In this document: positions 27,151 to 41,600 of the stretch, piece after piece | Layout: the number at the start of each line of letters is the position of its first letter | Numbering within the stretch: the stretch's first letter is position 1 | DNA from: Vagococcus teuberi | GTDB taxonomy: Bacteria; Bacillota; Bacilli; Lactobacillales; Vagococcaceae | DNA: 64,000 bases | NCBI RefSeq assembly: GCF_001870205.1 | Contig: NZ_CP017267.1 | Coordinates: 1,662,501 to 1,726,500, forward strand | Direction of reading: 5' to 3' | Position numbers and translations under genes: made by a program | The notes under the pieces: generated by a model | The model's input: only the letters and a program-made list of their open reading frames with translations | The model's database searches: none | Told to the model about the DNA's origin: nothing

Positions 27151-28374
27151 CTATACTAAAATAAAGTGCTTAATTAATGTATCTAAAAATCCTGAGAATA
27201 TCAAGAAACTAAAACATACCGCATTGAATGTAATAAAAATAGAAAATACATGTGTAAAACGATTGCTTGGTAACTTGTCTTTATGTTTCTTTTTATATCT
27301 CAACCATGCATCGTTAATACATATTAGTAATGCATGATAAATACCATAAACGATATAGTACCAGGTTAAGCCATGCCATAATCCCATTAAAAGGAATAGG
27401 GCAAAATAACCAACATTGGATGCTACAATTCGACTTTTAAATACTTTTTTCTTAATTAATGTAAACATTAATCTCATGTATACATAATCTCTAAACCAAA
27501 AAGAGAGCGTCATATGCCATCTATTCCAAAACTCTTTAATGTTTGGGCTAATAAACGGCTTATTAAAGTTGATTGGCGTTTCATAACCTAGTAAATAACT
27601 AGTCCCGACTGCAAACAAGCTATATCCAGCAAAGTCAAAAAATAGATAAAAGCTATACACATACATATACCCAATGGTTCCTAATACAGGAGTAGTTCCA
27701 TCTAATGCAATACCTTGAGCTGCTGGCAATAAGTGACTACCTAACACATATCCTATAATAAATTTATACAATAAACCTAGAAATATGTAATGAATTCCTT
27801 TTTGTAATAGCTCAACATACTTTTCTTTATCTGGTGGATTTAAATAATCTTTTAAAAATCGACGATATCGATCAATCGGGCCTGATGAAATCGTTGGGAA
27901 GAAAATTAAAAATTGAATATAATACTTAATATTAAATTCTTTTAAAATGCCATCACGAATTTCCATTACCACCTGAACTGACTTAAATGTCAGATAAGAA
28001 TAACCTAGAAAGGCCAAAATCGATTGAGATCCAAAGAATGGTGACAGTTTAATAATAAACATAGGTAATAAGTTCAGTAGAACAGCTACATAAAACACAC
28101 CACTTTTATTCTCTTTTTGTCGATATTTAAAGTAGACTGATGTTAACAGTGTTTGCCATATAATGTAAGCAATTAAAGCCAACCCTTGTTTTGAATTTGG
28201 ACCACCAAAACTAATCCATAAGAAAAAAATTGTTAGAAAGTTTTGATACCACATCAACCTCTTACCATTTAACGATAAAATAATTGATGGAATAAATAAT
28301 ACACCTAGTAAAATAAAGTAAAAAGGCTTCTCGTAAGGAGTCAAGTACGGGATAAACTGAGTTAACTGACTCAT
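27151..28374 (-). CDS. dltB: D-alanyl transfer protein DltB (MBOAT family)
   Basis: A 407-residue polytopic membrane protein with about eleven spans. The MBOAT catalytic histidine is H334 in LLMGLWHGLTWYY, and the conserved WNRWHMTLSFWFRDYV block precedes it. It accepts D-alanine from DltC on the inner side and helps move it across the membrane. Its start codon shares one base with the dltA stop, an ATGA-like coupled junction. The sequence shows no truncation. Confidence 0.97.
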   Translation of the reverse strand: MSQLTQFIPYLTPYEKPFYFILLGVLFIPSIILSLNGKRLMWYQNFLTIFFLWISFGGPNSKQGLALIAYIIWQTLLTSVYFKYRQKENKSGVFYVAVLLNLLPMFIIKLSPFFGSQSILAFLGYSYLTFKSVQVVMEIRDGILKEFNIKYYIQFLIFFPTISSGPIDRYRRFLKDYLNPPDKEKYVELLQKGIHYIFLGLLYKFIIGYVLGSHLLPAAQGIALDGTTPVLGTIGYMYVYSFYLFFDFAGYSLFAVGTSYLLGYETPINFNKPFISPNIKEFWNRWHMTLSFWFRDYVYMRLMFTLIKKKVFKSRIVASNVGYFALFLLMGLWHGLTWYYIVYGIYHALLICINDAWLRYKKKHKDKLPSNRFTHVFSIFITFNAVCFSFLIFSGFLDTLIKHFILV

Positions 28375-29885
28375 TAACTATTCACCTCATTTATTAATTG
28401 TTTGCGGTCAATTTTTCCATTTTGTGTCATTGGAAGATTTTCCACATAGATAAAACGATGTGGTACCATATAGTCCATTACAGTTTTATTTAAATCTTCT
28501 TTTAATCGTTGTGTCAAAGCTCTCTCATCTGATGCGTCTACATCTTCTTCTAGAACAATGTAAGCAAGTAATTGTTGTACTTTCCCTGCTTTATTATATT
28601 TTGGCACAGAACATGCTGCTCGTACCTCTGTAAGTGTAATCAAATGATGGTCAATATCACCCAATTCCATACGGTACCCATTCAATTTAATTTGGAAATC
28701 CATACGACCTTTATAAAACAATAAACCATCTTCTAAAAGACCTGCATCTCCAGTTCTATATGCTGGAACACCCTCAAATTCAAAGAAAACTTCATTTGTT
28801 TTTTCAGGATTATTGAAATAACCAACTGAGACACTTGGTCCAGAAATAACAATTTCACCTATTTCTCCATCAGGTAATTTTTCACCTTTATCATTTAAAA
28901 TATGAATTTCTGTATCACTTTTAACTTTTCCAAGAGGCACACGTTCATATTTATCTAATATATCAGAATCTAGTGAAATATTTGTAACAGCAACTGTTGT
29001 TTCTGTCGGACCATATGTATTGAATATCTTTGCATTCGGGAATCTCTCTAACAACTTTTTCGCTGTATTTTTGGGTAACTCCTCACCACAAAATTCAAAA
29101 TTTTCTAAACTTGGTAAATGTTCTCCATCAAATTCAGGATTTAATAATACCATTTCAATTAATGATGGTGTTGATACCCAGACATTTAAATTCATTTCCG
29201 GAATTGACTTAAACAATAAAGGGAAATTCTCAATCATTGTTTTAGGCATTGGAATCAATGTCCCTGCTGTTAACAGTGCTGGATATAAATCCATAACAGA
29301 CAAATCAAATGAAAATGGCGCTTGACATAAAAAGCGTTGGTTTTCTTTCAAATCAAAATCACTCAACATCCAACTAGTAAAACTAATTAGATTATTATAA
29401 GTAATTTGTACACCTTTAGGCTTTCCAGTTGTCCCCGAAGTAAAAATAATATAATAGATATCATTTTCACACACAACTTGTTTACCTAGGTAGTTTTTAT
29501 TATTTTCCATTAAAGAAATAATAGTTTCTCTGTTATAAACATTCTCTGTATTAAGCGGCCATTCAGATAAAGATAAAACACATGATGCGTTAGCCTCTTC
29601 AACAATCATTGATACGCGTTCTTTTGGCGTATGATCATCAATTGGAACATAAGAATGTCCAGCTTTCGTACATGCTAAAAATGATATAACCATCATAGCT
29701 TCTTGCCCACCATAAACAATGATTGGTGTTTTAGAAGGATAAGTTTCTTCTAAATAACCTGCAAGAGAATCTGATAGTTCATCTAATTCTTTATATGTAT
29801 ACTTACGATCAGCTTCTTCAAAAAAGACAGTTTCTTCACTATTTAATGAAATGTCTTTAATTTTTGTTACAATTTCATTTAACAT
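28374..29885 (-). CDS. dltA: D-alanine--DltC ligase DltA
   Basis: A 503-residue ANL-superfamily adenylating enzyme. The P-loop TSGTTGKPKG spans 149-158, the A5 motif is NTYGPTETTVAV, the hinge lies in YKGRMDFQIKLNGYRMELGDID and the C-terminal catalytic lysine is in MTQNGKIDRKQL. It activates D-alanine with ATP and loads it on DltC. It lies 17 bases after dltX and is coupled to dltB. Length is normal. Confidence 0.97.
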   Translation of the reverse strand: MLNEIVTKIKDISLNSEETVFFEEADRKYTYKELDELSDSLAGYLEETYPSKTPIIVYGGQEAMMVISFLACTKAGHSYVPIDDHTPKERVSMIVEEANASCVLSLSEWPLNTENVYNRETIISLMENNKNYLGKQVVCENDIYYIIFTSGTTGKPKGVQITYNNLISFTSWMLSDFDLKENQRFLCQAPFSFDLSVMDLYPALLTAGTLIPMPKTMIENFPLLFKSIPEMNLNVWVSTPSLIEMVLLNPEFDGEHLPSLENFEFCGEELPKNTAKKLLERFPNAKIFNTYGPTETTVAVTNISLDSDILDKYERVPLGKVKSDTEIHILNDKGEKLPDGEIGEIVISGPSVSVGYFNNPEKTNEVFFEFEGVPAYRTGDAGLLEDGLLFYKGRMDFQIKLNGYRMELGDIDHHLITLTEVRAACSVPKYNKAGKVQQLLAYIVLEEDVDASDERALTQRLKEDLNKTVMDYMVPHRFIYVENLPMTQNGKIDRKQLINEVNS

Positions 29886-29902
29886 TATTCACTAGCTCCT
29901 TT

Positions 29903-30058
29903 TTAAAATTGATTATAAATGAAAGAGCCCCCACCTACGTGACTATATTGATACAAATAAATTAACACAAGTATAATAGCAGCATAGAAAACGGAGCGAG
30001 CTACAAAACTTAACCATCTTTTTGTTGTATCTGGTATCTTTCTTTTTTTTAATTCCAT
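29903..30058 (-). CDS. dltX: DltX, small membrane protein of the dlt operon
   Basis: A 51-residue protein, read from the ATG at 30056-30058 with GGGAGTGA just upstream. It begins MELKKRKIPDTTKRWLSF, has one membrane span (VARSVFYAAIILVLIYLYQY) and ends in a short outside tail with GGGSFIYNQF. This matches DltX, the small protein that opens dlt operons and is needed for teichoic acid D-alanylation. The conserved C-terminal Phe/Ile/Tyr tail is thought to be the acceptor or relay of the D-alanyl group. It sits 17 bases before dltA and is the first gene of the operon. Confidence 0.92.
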   Translation of the reverse strand: MELKKRKIPDTTKRWLSFVARSVFYAAIILVLIYLYQYSHVGGGSFIYNQF

Positions 30059-30488
30059 AAAAATCACTCCCTTACCTTCAACTTATTATACAATCATTTA
30101 AGCCAAATAATATCAAACATATGATTGATATCAGGATACGACCTAAGACGTATTTTATTTCCCGTATTTCTTAAAAATTCTTCATATATGATTCTATCAT
30201 ATATGAAGAGTTTTTTATAACATTTTGTGTATTTTCATACTTTATTCTAGTTTTATTAATAAAAAGTATACTTTTTATAATCAAACATAAATATATATTT
30301 TTTTAACAATCCTATTGTCATTATATTTGTCAAATTAAATTAGACAAAATATCGTTGTACATATCAGTAATATCTAAAACTTATTTTAATAAAAATCTAT
30401 GATAGCTCCTAGGAAATCCAATCCATCGCTCAACTAATTCTGGTACTTTAACTTTTAAAGAAATGTAAACAGCATCTTCAATTTTTTC
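30059..30488. other. dlt upstream region with IS30 scar and gene fragment
   Basis: AT-rich stretch without an intact gene. A TATAAT at 30085-30090 (minus) is a good -10 for dltX, but no convincing -35 is seen. At 30318-30365 the minus strand carries the tail of an IS30 transposase (MYNDILSNLI then stop) and its terminal repeat, so an old IS30 copy once lay here. At 30382-30484 a minus-strand frame encodes VPELVERWIGFPRSYHRF and ends in TAA. It may be the 3' end of a gene whose front was removed by the ISL3 copy at 30489. Confidence 0.5.
30180..30208. terminator. Perfect 13-bp hairpin upstream of dlt
   Basis: CTTCATATATGAT, loop TCT and ATCATATATGAAG form a perfect inverted repeat with A run before and T6 after. 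It may terminate transcripts coming from the rRNA side or from the plus strand. An operator role is also possible. Confidence 0.55.
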
Positions 30489-31177
30489 GGCTGTACACTA
30501 AATTGTGTTGATAGATTAAATTCTGTCAATGCGATTTTTTGTTTTAGGCATAGAAAAAGGGGTATTCTTACTGGTAAAATTAAGTCGTCTATAACTAACA
30601 TTACAAAGGAGAATACCCATAGGGATAATAACACAAGAAGACTACTCAATTTAACAGATGAGTCTCTTATTTTTAATGAGGATTGGTTATCTCGCGAAGC
30701 GAGATACAATCGCAGAAATATGTCCTCTACCGAATTGGTCGATTAGTTACTTTCTTATAGTTCTCTATTAAAAAACGTATCTTTTTATTCAATAATTAAA
30801 GTATGCTTATAGAACCAATGATTATGTCTTATTTTTAGAGTTATGTTCAAGGATACCTGTTTAATTACTAAAGTATTTTAGAGATAAATTCAAGATATTT
30901 GATAAGTTCTCCCAAGGAGTCATGAATACCTTTAAATACTATTATTCAAATGTTTTCTTAGAAGGCATTAATAATAAAATTAAAGTGATTAAACGCGTAG
31001 CCTATGGCTATCGAAACTTTTTACTATTCAAACGACGTATCTTTTTGATTCAAAATCAAGTTTTTTGGGTTAAATAAAAAAGAGAGAGAATTTCTCCCCT
31101 CACTACAATTAATTCTATTTCATTTTTAGTGCTTTTTATCAATATTATTATCCATCAACACGATTTGATATATAATC
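30489..31177 (+). mobile_element. ISL3 remnant with internal deletion
   Basis: A shortened second copy of the ISL3 element in the same orientation. The first 220 bases closely match the left end and transposase start of the intact copy (only scattered substitutions, for example TACACTAAATTGTG at the repeat). The middle of the gene is missing and the last 450 bases match the 3' part with several stops. The right repeat remains (about 31152-31177). It lies between dlt and the 5S gene. The transposase is dead. Confidence 0.85.
31072..31101 (-). terminator. ISL3 tail hairpin, probable rRNA operon terminator
   Basis: On the minus strand GAGGGGAGAAATTCTCTCTC is followed by TTTTTTT. Between the 5S end and the ISL3 border (about 30 bases) there is no other terminator, so this IS-derived hairpin about 110 bases after 5S may now end the rRNA transcript. 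Confidence 0.5.
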
Positions 31178-31209
31178 ATTATAAACGTAAAAATATAAAA
31201 TAACACTTA

Positions 31210-31326
31210 GCACGGCAACGTCCTACTCTCACAAAGGGAAACCCTTCACTACCCTCGGCGCTAAGAAGCTTAACTTCTGTGTTCGGCATGGTTACAGGTG
31301 TATCCTTCTTGCCATCGTCACCGCAC
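31210..31326 (-). rRNA. rrf: 5S ribosomal RNA
   Basis: About 117 bases on the minus strand containing the highly conserved AACACAGAAGTTAAGCTTCT and AGAGTAGGACG blocks. The ends (GTGCGGTGACGATGGC and TTGCCGTGC) pair to form helix I. It is the last gene of the rRNA operon. No tRNA lies between 23S and 5S. The edge positions may be off by one or two bases. Confidence 0.97.
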
Positions 31327-31410
31327 ATAAGTGCATTATATAATGAGTAATTGCTCACTCAAAACTGGATGTTAAAGTTATCTATCATCATAATTGTCCA
31401 CCGCTTATTT

Positions 31411-34322
<2,912 letters not shown>

Positions 34323-34544
34323 TTTCTAACCTTACGGTTAGCTTGTTTTTTAATTAATGACTAACTAGCGATAGATAATCATTAATACATTTCACAGTTC
34401 TTTTTAAAGAAACTGTTCAACGCGGTGTTCTCGGTTTATGTTGATGTCTAACTTCAACTATCCAGTTTTCAATGAACAATTTGTTTGAGAGTAGACCTCT
34501 CAAAACTGAACAAAGTAAAGACAAAATGTGTTTTCCGTAATTAT

Positions 34545-36108
<1,564 letters not shown>

Positions 36109-36279
36109 AAAGTTGATAACATCTTACGATGTTTAAGCTCATTTGTTTAAAACTTGCTAGCGAATTGTATTCACTAAATATGGTTTGTTTCTACATAGTA
36201 GAAACGCCCTACACATTTGGTTTGTCTTACTTTGTTCAGTTTTCAAAGGTCTAAACTTTGTTGCCGTAACAACTTTTAT

Positions 36280-36308
36280 ATCATACCAACTATCGAAACG
36301 TTTGTCAA
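36280..36308 (-). promoter_or_regulatory. rRNA promoter P2
   Basis: TTGACA (36303-36308), 17-base spacer, TATGAT (36280-36285) on the minus strand, about 170 bases before 16S. Near-consensus, as expected for rRNA. Confidence 0.85.
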
Positions 36309-36377
36309 CAACTTTTTTTAAAAAGTTTTTTAAAGGTTTGATTCAATAATTTAGTATCGCTCGTAGCGACATGAATT

Positions 36378-36406
36378 AATATAACAATTATATCGCAATT
36401 CGTCAA
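36378..36406 (-). promoter_or_regulatory. rRNA promoter P1
   Basis: TTGACG (36401-36406), 17-base spacer, TATATT (36378-36383) on the minus strand, about 100 bases upstream of P2. Together they give the usual tandem rRNA promoters. The A/T-rich stretch before the -35 resembles an UP element. The remaining 36109-36441 region holds only leader sequence. Confidence 0.8.
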
Positions 36407-36441
36407 CAATTTATTTACAATTTTTTATAATTAATATTAAC

Positions 36442-37563
36442 CTATCCTTTTTTAATAAAAAGTGGTAATTCAATCGCTTCATACATTTGTTTATCAAGTG
36501 TTGTTACCGTTACACCTACCAATCTAACATTAATAGTTTGCCAATTTAATTCTTCCCATAGCTGAGTTGCATAAAAGAATATATCTTCAGATTGATAAAT
36601 ATAATGATTAATTGTTATGCGCTTTGTTACTGTTTCATATAAATTATTTCTAATCTTCATTACTATTGTTTGAGCTTTTAATTCATTAGCAATTAACTTC
36701 TTACTCACTTCTTCAGCCATTTCTCTAATATTTTTCAAAACATCTTGTTCTTGCATTAGCGTTTTAGAGAAAGTCCTCTCTCTACCAATTGATTTTCTCT
36801 CACGATTATTTTCTACTGGATCATTATGGATTCCTCTAACTTTACGATATAAGCTGTAGCCTTTTTTTCCAAACAAATCAATCAAGGTCATTTCTGGAAT
36901 GTTATATAAATCTTTCCCTGTATATATCCCTAGATCATGCATTAACGGAATAGTTTTCTTTCCAATGCCATAAAATTTTTCTATTGGTAACTCAAGCAAA
37001 AACTCTTGTGCTTGTTCTGGCAGGATAAGTGTTAATCCTTTTGGTTTTTCAAAATCTGATGCTATCTTGGCTAAAAATTTATTATAGCTTACACCAGCAG
37101 AACTAGTTAATTGGACTTTTTCATATATATCGGATTGAATCATTCTAGCGATTTTTATCGCACTTTTAATTCCTTTTTTATTATGTGTCACATCTAAGTA
37201 TGCTTCATCTAAAGATAAAGGTTCAATAATATCAGTATATTCTTTAAATACTTCATGTATTTGTTTCGATATTTCCGAATAGTACTCTCTATTGCCTGCT
37301 ACAAATGTGGCATGTGGACATAATTCATAAGCTTTCTTGGCACTCATAGCCGAATGAATCCCATATTTTCTTGCTTCATAATTTGCTGTTGTCACCACAC
37401 CTCGACCGTTTGTATCTTTGGGGTGTTTTGCGATGACTAATGGTTTTCCTTTGAGCTTTGGGTTATCTCTTTCTTCTATAGAAGCATAAAAAGCGTCCAT
37501 ATCAATATGAATAATTTTTCTTGATAAATCATTTATTAACGGAAATTTCAATCCATTTGACAT
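36442..37563 (-). CDS. dinB: DNA polymerase IV (DinB, Y family)
   Basis: 373 residues from the ATG at 37561-37563, chosen because TAGGAGGG stands 6-7 bases upstream and the protein then starts MSNGLKFPLINDLSRKIIHIDMDAF. The catalytic motifs are IDMDAFYASIEE and SLDEAYLDV. A KKTI-type HhH region (FYGIGKKTIPLMHDLGI) and the C-terminal little-finger domain follow. Pol IV copies damaged templates with low fidelity. A near-consensus LexA site covers the predicted start of transcription, so damage induction is likely. It is monocistronic, between the rRNA operon and DUF975. Confidence 0.96.
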   Translation of the reverse strand: MSNGLKFPLINDLSRKIIHIDMDAFYASIEERDNPKLKGKPLVIAKHPKDTNGRGVVTTANYEARKYGIHSAMSAKKAYELCPHATFVAGNREYYSEISKQIHEVFKEYTDIIEPLSLDEAYLDVTHNKKGIKSAIKIARMIQSDIYEKVQLTSSAGVSYNKFLAKIASDFEKPKGLTLILPEQAQEFLLELPIEKFYGIGKKTIPLMHDLGIYTGKDLYNIPEMTLIDLFGKKGYSLYRKVRGIHNDPVENNRERKSIGRERTFSKTLMQEQDVLKNIREMAEEVSKKLIANELKAQTIVMKIRNNLYETVTKRITINHYIYQSEDIFFYATQLWEELNWQTINVRLVGVTVTTLDKQMYEAIELPLFIKKG

Positions 37564-37580
37564 TATTTGCCCTCCTAATA

Positions 37581-37603
37581 GAATGTGCGTTCGCTTTATT
37601 ATA
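37581..37603 (-). promoter_or_regulatory. dinB promoter with candidate LexA box
   Basis: On the minus strand a TATAAT -10 (37598-37603) is followed at once by CGAACGCACATTC (37581-37593). Against the Gram-positive LexA consensus CGAAC-N4-GTTCG this has eight of ten matching bases. The position across the start site suits a repressor. Confidence 0.55.
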
Positions 37604-37612
37604 TCATGAGGA

Positions 37613-37643
37613 CACAAAAAAACCACCAAAGCCGTCGCTCTAG
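37613..37643 (-). terminator. Terminator-like hairpin upstream of dinB
   Basis: On the minus strand CCACTAGAGC and GCTTTGGTGG form a stem with a GACG loop, then a T7 run. It ends about 10 bases before the dinB -10 and follows a good promoter (TTGACT/TAGAAT, 37665-37692), so it would end a transcript of roughly 45 bases. Confidence 0.6.
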
Positions 37644-37685
37644 TGGAAATGAAGGTTGTAAATGATTCTATCTAAACTTAAATAG

Positions 37686-37735
37686 AAGTCAAAAACCAAT
37701 TCGGGATAATTGGTATGCCATCCATCATACGACTT
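37686..37735. other. Three-stem inverted-repeat cluster upstream of dinB
   Basis: AAGTC (37686-37690) and GACTT (37731-37735) enclose two hairpins, CCAATT/AATTGG (37696-37713) and GTATG/CATAC (37713-37730). The arrangement is that of a compact three-way junction. It matches no riboswitch class I can name. Confidence 0.4.
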
Positions 37736-37774
37736 AAGACTTAAATAAATCTGACTATATGGTATCAATACACT

Positions 37775-37804
37775 AAAAAAAGAATGAGAATAATCTCATT
37801 CTTT
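37775..37804 (-). terminator. Terminator of the DUF975 gene
   Basis: AAAGAATGAGA (37779-37789) and TCTCATTCTTT (37794-37804) form a perfect 11-bp stem with a T run on the minus strand. The stem overlaps the stop codon. Confidence 0.9.
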
Positions 37805-38627
37805 AGAAATTCGTCCAAATTTCATCATCTTCTTCCACAACATCTTCTAAAAATTTCCCTTTAGATAAATCATCATAGAAAGCTGCTTTTGTTGCATTTA
37901 TATATGGGTTTATCCATAAGAAACCTATCCCTACTGTCAACAAACCTAGAAGATACCAACCTAAAAAACTAACATCTAGCCAAAATAATCTTTTTTTATG
38001 ACCATTCATTAAGTCACGGCTTTCAGTAATAAATGATGTTGCTCCCATACTACGAGTATCTCTTGTAGCTGCTAAGTCTTTATAAATAAAATTAGCTTGT
38101 GAATATGAATAACCCTTGACAATACCTGGAATAATAAACAGTAATAACCATAAATATCGGAAAATATAAGTCAAAACATTAATTAATAAAACTGGTACAA
38201 AGTCATGACCATTAAACAATCGAAAAGATTGCCTAAATGACAGCTCTGCTTCTTTACCTTTTCGAATAACATCAAGAAACGTAAAAGAAATACCAATTGT
38301 TAAAAAAGTCATGACAAAACTCATAATTGGACTAGCAAAGGGGATAGATGTTACTGAAGCAAAGACCTCTGAAACATTTGAACTAAAAGAATCATCATCA
38401 TATTCATCTTCCCATGTGTATTCTTGTTGCGTGCTAAGATAATTACTATCGACTACATCTCTATTATCCGTCGCCATCAACCCAATAAATATCGTGATTC
38501 CTATTACCAGAAGCATCGAAATTATTTGAATAATGGATGGAATCAAATTTAATGCAACGGCTTCTTTCCAACGCCCTCTTAACGATTCCCTCGCCTGTTG
38601 TTTTAGCTCTTTAGATGACTTATACAT
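37803..38627 (-). CDS. DUF975 family membrane protein
   Basis: A 274-residue integral membrane protein with the DUF975 opening KELKQQARESLRGRWKEAV, followed by about six membrane spans. Between spans 1 and 2 is an acidic outside segment (YTWEDEYDDDSFSSN). The central FLDVIRKGKEAELSFRQSFRLF motif is typical of the family. The role is unknown. Relatives are found across Firmicutes. It has its own terminator at the 3' end and is downstream of addA in the same direction with 68 bases between. Confidence 0.88.
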   Translation of the reverse strand: MYKSSKELKQQARESLRGRWKEAVALNLIPSIIQIISMLLVIGITIFIGLMATDNRDVVDSNYLSTQQEYTWEDEYDDDSFSSNVSEVFASVTSIPFASPIMSFVMTFLTIGISFTFLDVIRKGKEAELSFRQSFRLFNGHDFVPVLLINVLTYIFRYLWLLLFIIPGIVKGYSYSQANFIYKDLAATRDTRSMGATSFITESRDLMNGHKKRLFWLDVSFLGWYLLGLLTVGIGFLWINPYINATKAAFYDDLSKGKFLEDVVEEDDEIWTNF

Positions 38628-38695
38628 CCTATCGCACCCTTCTCCTTTTTAATTTAAAATTTATTTTATCACTTTTTTAAATAAATGAACATCTT

Positions 38696-41600
38696 TTATA
38701 TCATTTCTATAATATCTCCACTATTCAATAGTATTAAGTTAGATGACGTAACGGGGCGTTGGTAGATTTCTTCTAGAGCTAATTTATAAAGTGTCATCTG
38801 ACCTTTATACCTGTCTTTTAATTTCTCTAGATCCTTTTGTGTTCGTTGTTTAGGAACATAGTCTGTTTTAAAATCATATAAAATAAGCTCGTCATTAGTT
38901 AAAATAAAACCATCTATAATCCCGTGAATCAACACTTTATCATTTTTCTTTGTCACATAATCTTGATACAACTCTTTAGCTGGTAATAATAAAGAGAAAG
39001 GTTGCTCTCGCCTAATGACCTTATGATGATCAATCATGTATTGACCAAAATCTGATTTAAAAAACGTCTCAATAAGTTTTATAGGTAACCTGCTAGCTAA
39101 TTCTTTTGTAAATACATCTTCATCAACGAAGTGCTGAACTAATTCTTCTAGTTCACTCATCGTGGGCTGTTTATCTAAAGGTAGCATTTGTAATAGTAAA
39201 TGAATAGCCGATCCGATGTCTGTTGACTCAATAGCAACATCACCCTGCATAAACTCTGGTTTTGCCATCTCTTTTACAACTTCACGATGAGCTTTTATTT
39301 GTCGTTTTTTCGAAAAATCAAGCGTTGGTAAATTTTTCATATCCGGATCTTCAAATAATCGTTTTACTTCTGATACTGATTGATAACTTGTTGTCATTGT
39401 GGCATCTTTTTCTGGATAAGAATAATTCAGTCGATCAACCACTTCTTTAAGTAACTGCACATTTGGTTCAATATCAGATTGTTTATACTCGATTTGTTCA
39501 TCTTGTTGTAGTGTGTAATTAGCTAGAATAGCGTCTTCCTCATAAAAATGAATGGAAAAATTACCGGGATGTTTTTTTAGTCCTGGTAGAACAGAAATTT
39601 CACTATCCGGAAAGAATTCTGCAAACCTTGGATGTCTAACTAACGTCATCCCAACCCAATCCATTAAAGTATAACTTGATTGTCTTGTTGCTGTTGGTAA
39701 CACCATATGATCTGTTTGTGCGGTTGTTTGCCATTCTTTGTAGGCTGCATCCATACTTTTATAGGAACCAACTAGATATAATTTTTCTTCGGCACGAGTT
39801 AAGGCTACATATAATTTTCGCATCTCTTCAGCTAATAGCTTTTGTTTTTTGTGCTCTCTAATCAAACTAAATGGAAAGGTATCATATTCTACACGTTTGG
39901 TTACATCTTTATACTTTATTCCCACACCAAGTTCTTCATCAAATACAAATTTTCGTTGTCTTACATCCATTAGATTAAATTGTTTGGTCATATCTAGTAA
40001 AAAGACAACAGGAAATTCTAACCCCTTGCTAGCATGGATAGTCATGACTCTTACAGCATCAGCTTCTTCATTGATATTAGATGCTTCAGCTAAGTCTTTG
40101 TTCTTTTGCTGCATTTTTTCAATGAAGCGAATAAATTGAAAAAGTCCTTTAAAACTCATCTCTTCATAACTAGATGCACGATGATACAACGCATGTAGAT
40201 TGGCTTTTCTTTGAGCTCCTGAAGGTAGTCCCGCCACATAATCAAGTAAATCTGTGTCTTTATAGATACGCCATATCAATTCAACCAAGCGTTTCCTTCT
40301 TGCTAGTTCACGCCATTCGTTAAATTGTTGATTAAAGGTCTCAATTATCTGGTATAACTCAGTTGTTGAGTCAGCTTCTTTCAAAAATTGTTTCAGAGCA
40401 TCATAATAATAGCCTTGCATATCATAACTTTTAATTAAAACCATATCGTTTTCCCCGATACCAACAATTGGCGAGCGTAATATTGCCGCTAATGCGATAT
40501 CTTGATATGGGTTGTCTATCAATTGTAAAAGTGAAATCATGATTTTGATTTCAGTCGCTTGAAAATAGTTTTGTGTGTCATTAACCATCAATGGAATATC
40601 GTATTCTTTAAAAATATCAAGAATATCTAAATTATTTTTCTTAGTTGGTGTCAGTAACACAATATCTTTATAAGAAATCGGACGAGTCACTTTTTCTTTT
40701 TTATCAAACAATGGGAACTTTCCATCTATTAGTTCACGGATTTTTAGTGCAACTAAACGCAGTTCGCCTTCTGTTTTTCCGTCTAATTGAAATTCTAAAG
40801 AGTCTTCTACCTTATCTTCAGATTCCGTTTGATAAATCAATAATTCCGTATCATAATCCTGACTTTCTGGATAAGATTTATTTCCAACAATTAATTCAGC
40901 ACTAGAATCATAATCTAACTGACCAAGTTCTTTATCCATTAATTGAGTAAAAACTAAATTGGTAAAATCTAGTACGTTACTTCGCGAACGGAAATTTTCA
41001 GCCAAAATAATTCTACGACCATCATCTTCTGTAGCAAACTGCTCATATTTTTCTATAAAAAGAGTTGGGTCAGCTAAACGGAAACCATAAATTGATTGTT
41101 TTACGTCCCCTACCATAAACAAGTTTCCTTCATTCTTTGTAGGACGGCGTAACCAATATAAAATCGTTTCTTGTAGTCGGTTAATATCTTGGTACTCATC
41201 AACTAATATCTCGTTAAATTTATGACGGTAATAAGTCGCTGCTTCCGACTCGACCCATTTACCGTCTTCAAATTTACGTAAAATAGCCAGTGTCAAATGT
41301 TCCAAATCATTAAAGTCGAGCACATGCCGTGTGTCTTTTTCTTTTGTAAATCGTTCAATAAACTGTTTGGTTACATGGATTAACTCGTGAATCAATGGTA
41401 GTGAAACTTCTAGTATCTCTAACATCTCTTTTGGACTTTGCTTAAAGTATTGTTTACGTATTTTTGAGATACTATCTTTCACTTCATCACGAGTTGATTT
41501 TATCTCTTGGTACTCCTCCATCACTTCTTCAGAGGCTGTTTTTTTAGATGGTGCTTTAATTCGTGAGAAAGATATGCTAGCTAGATACTCATAAAACTCA

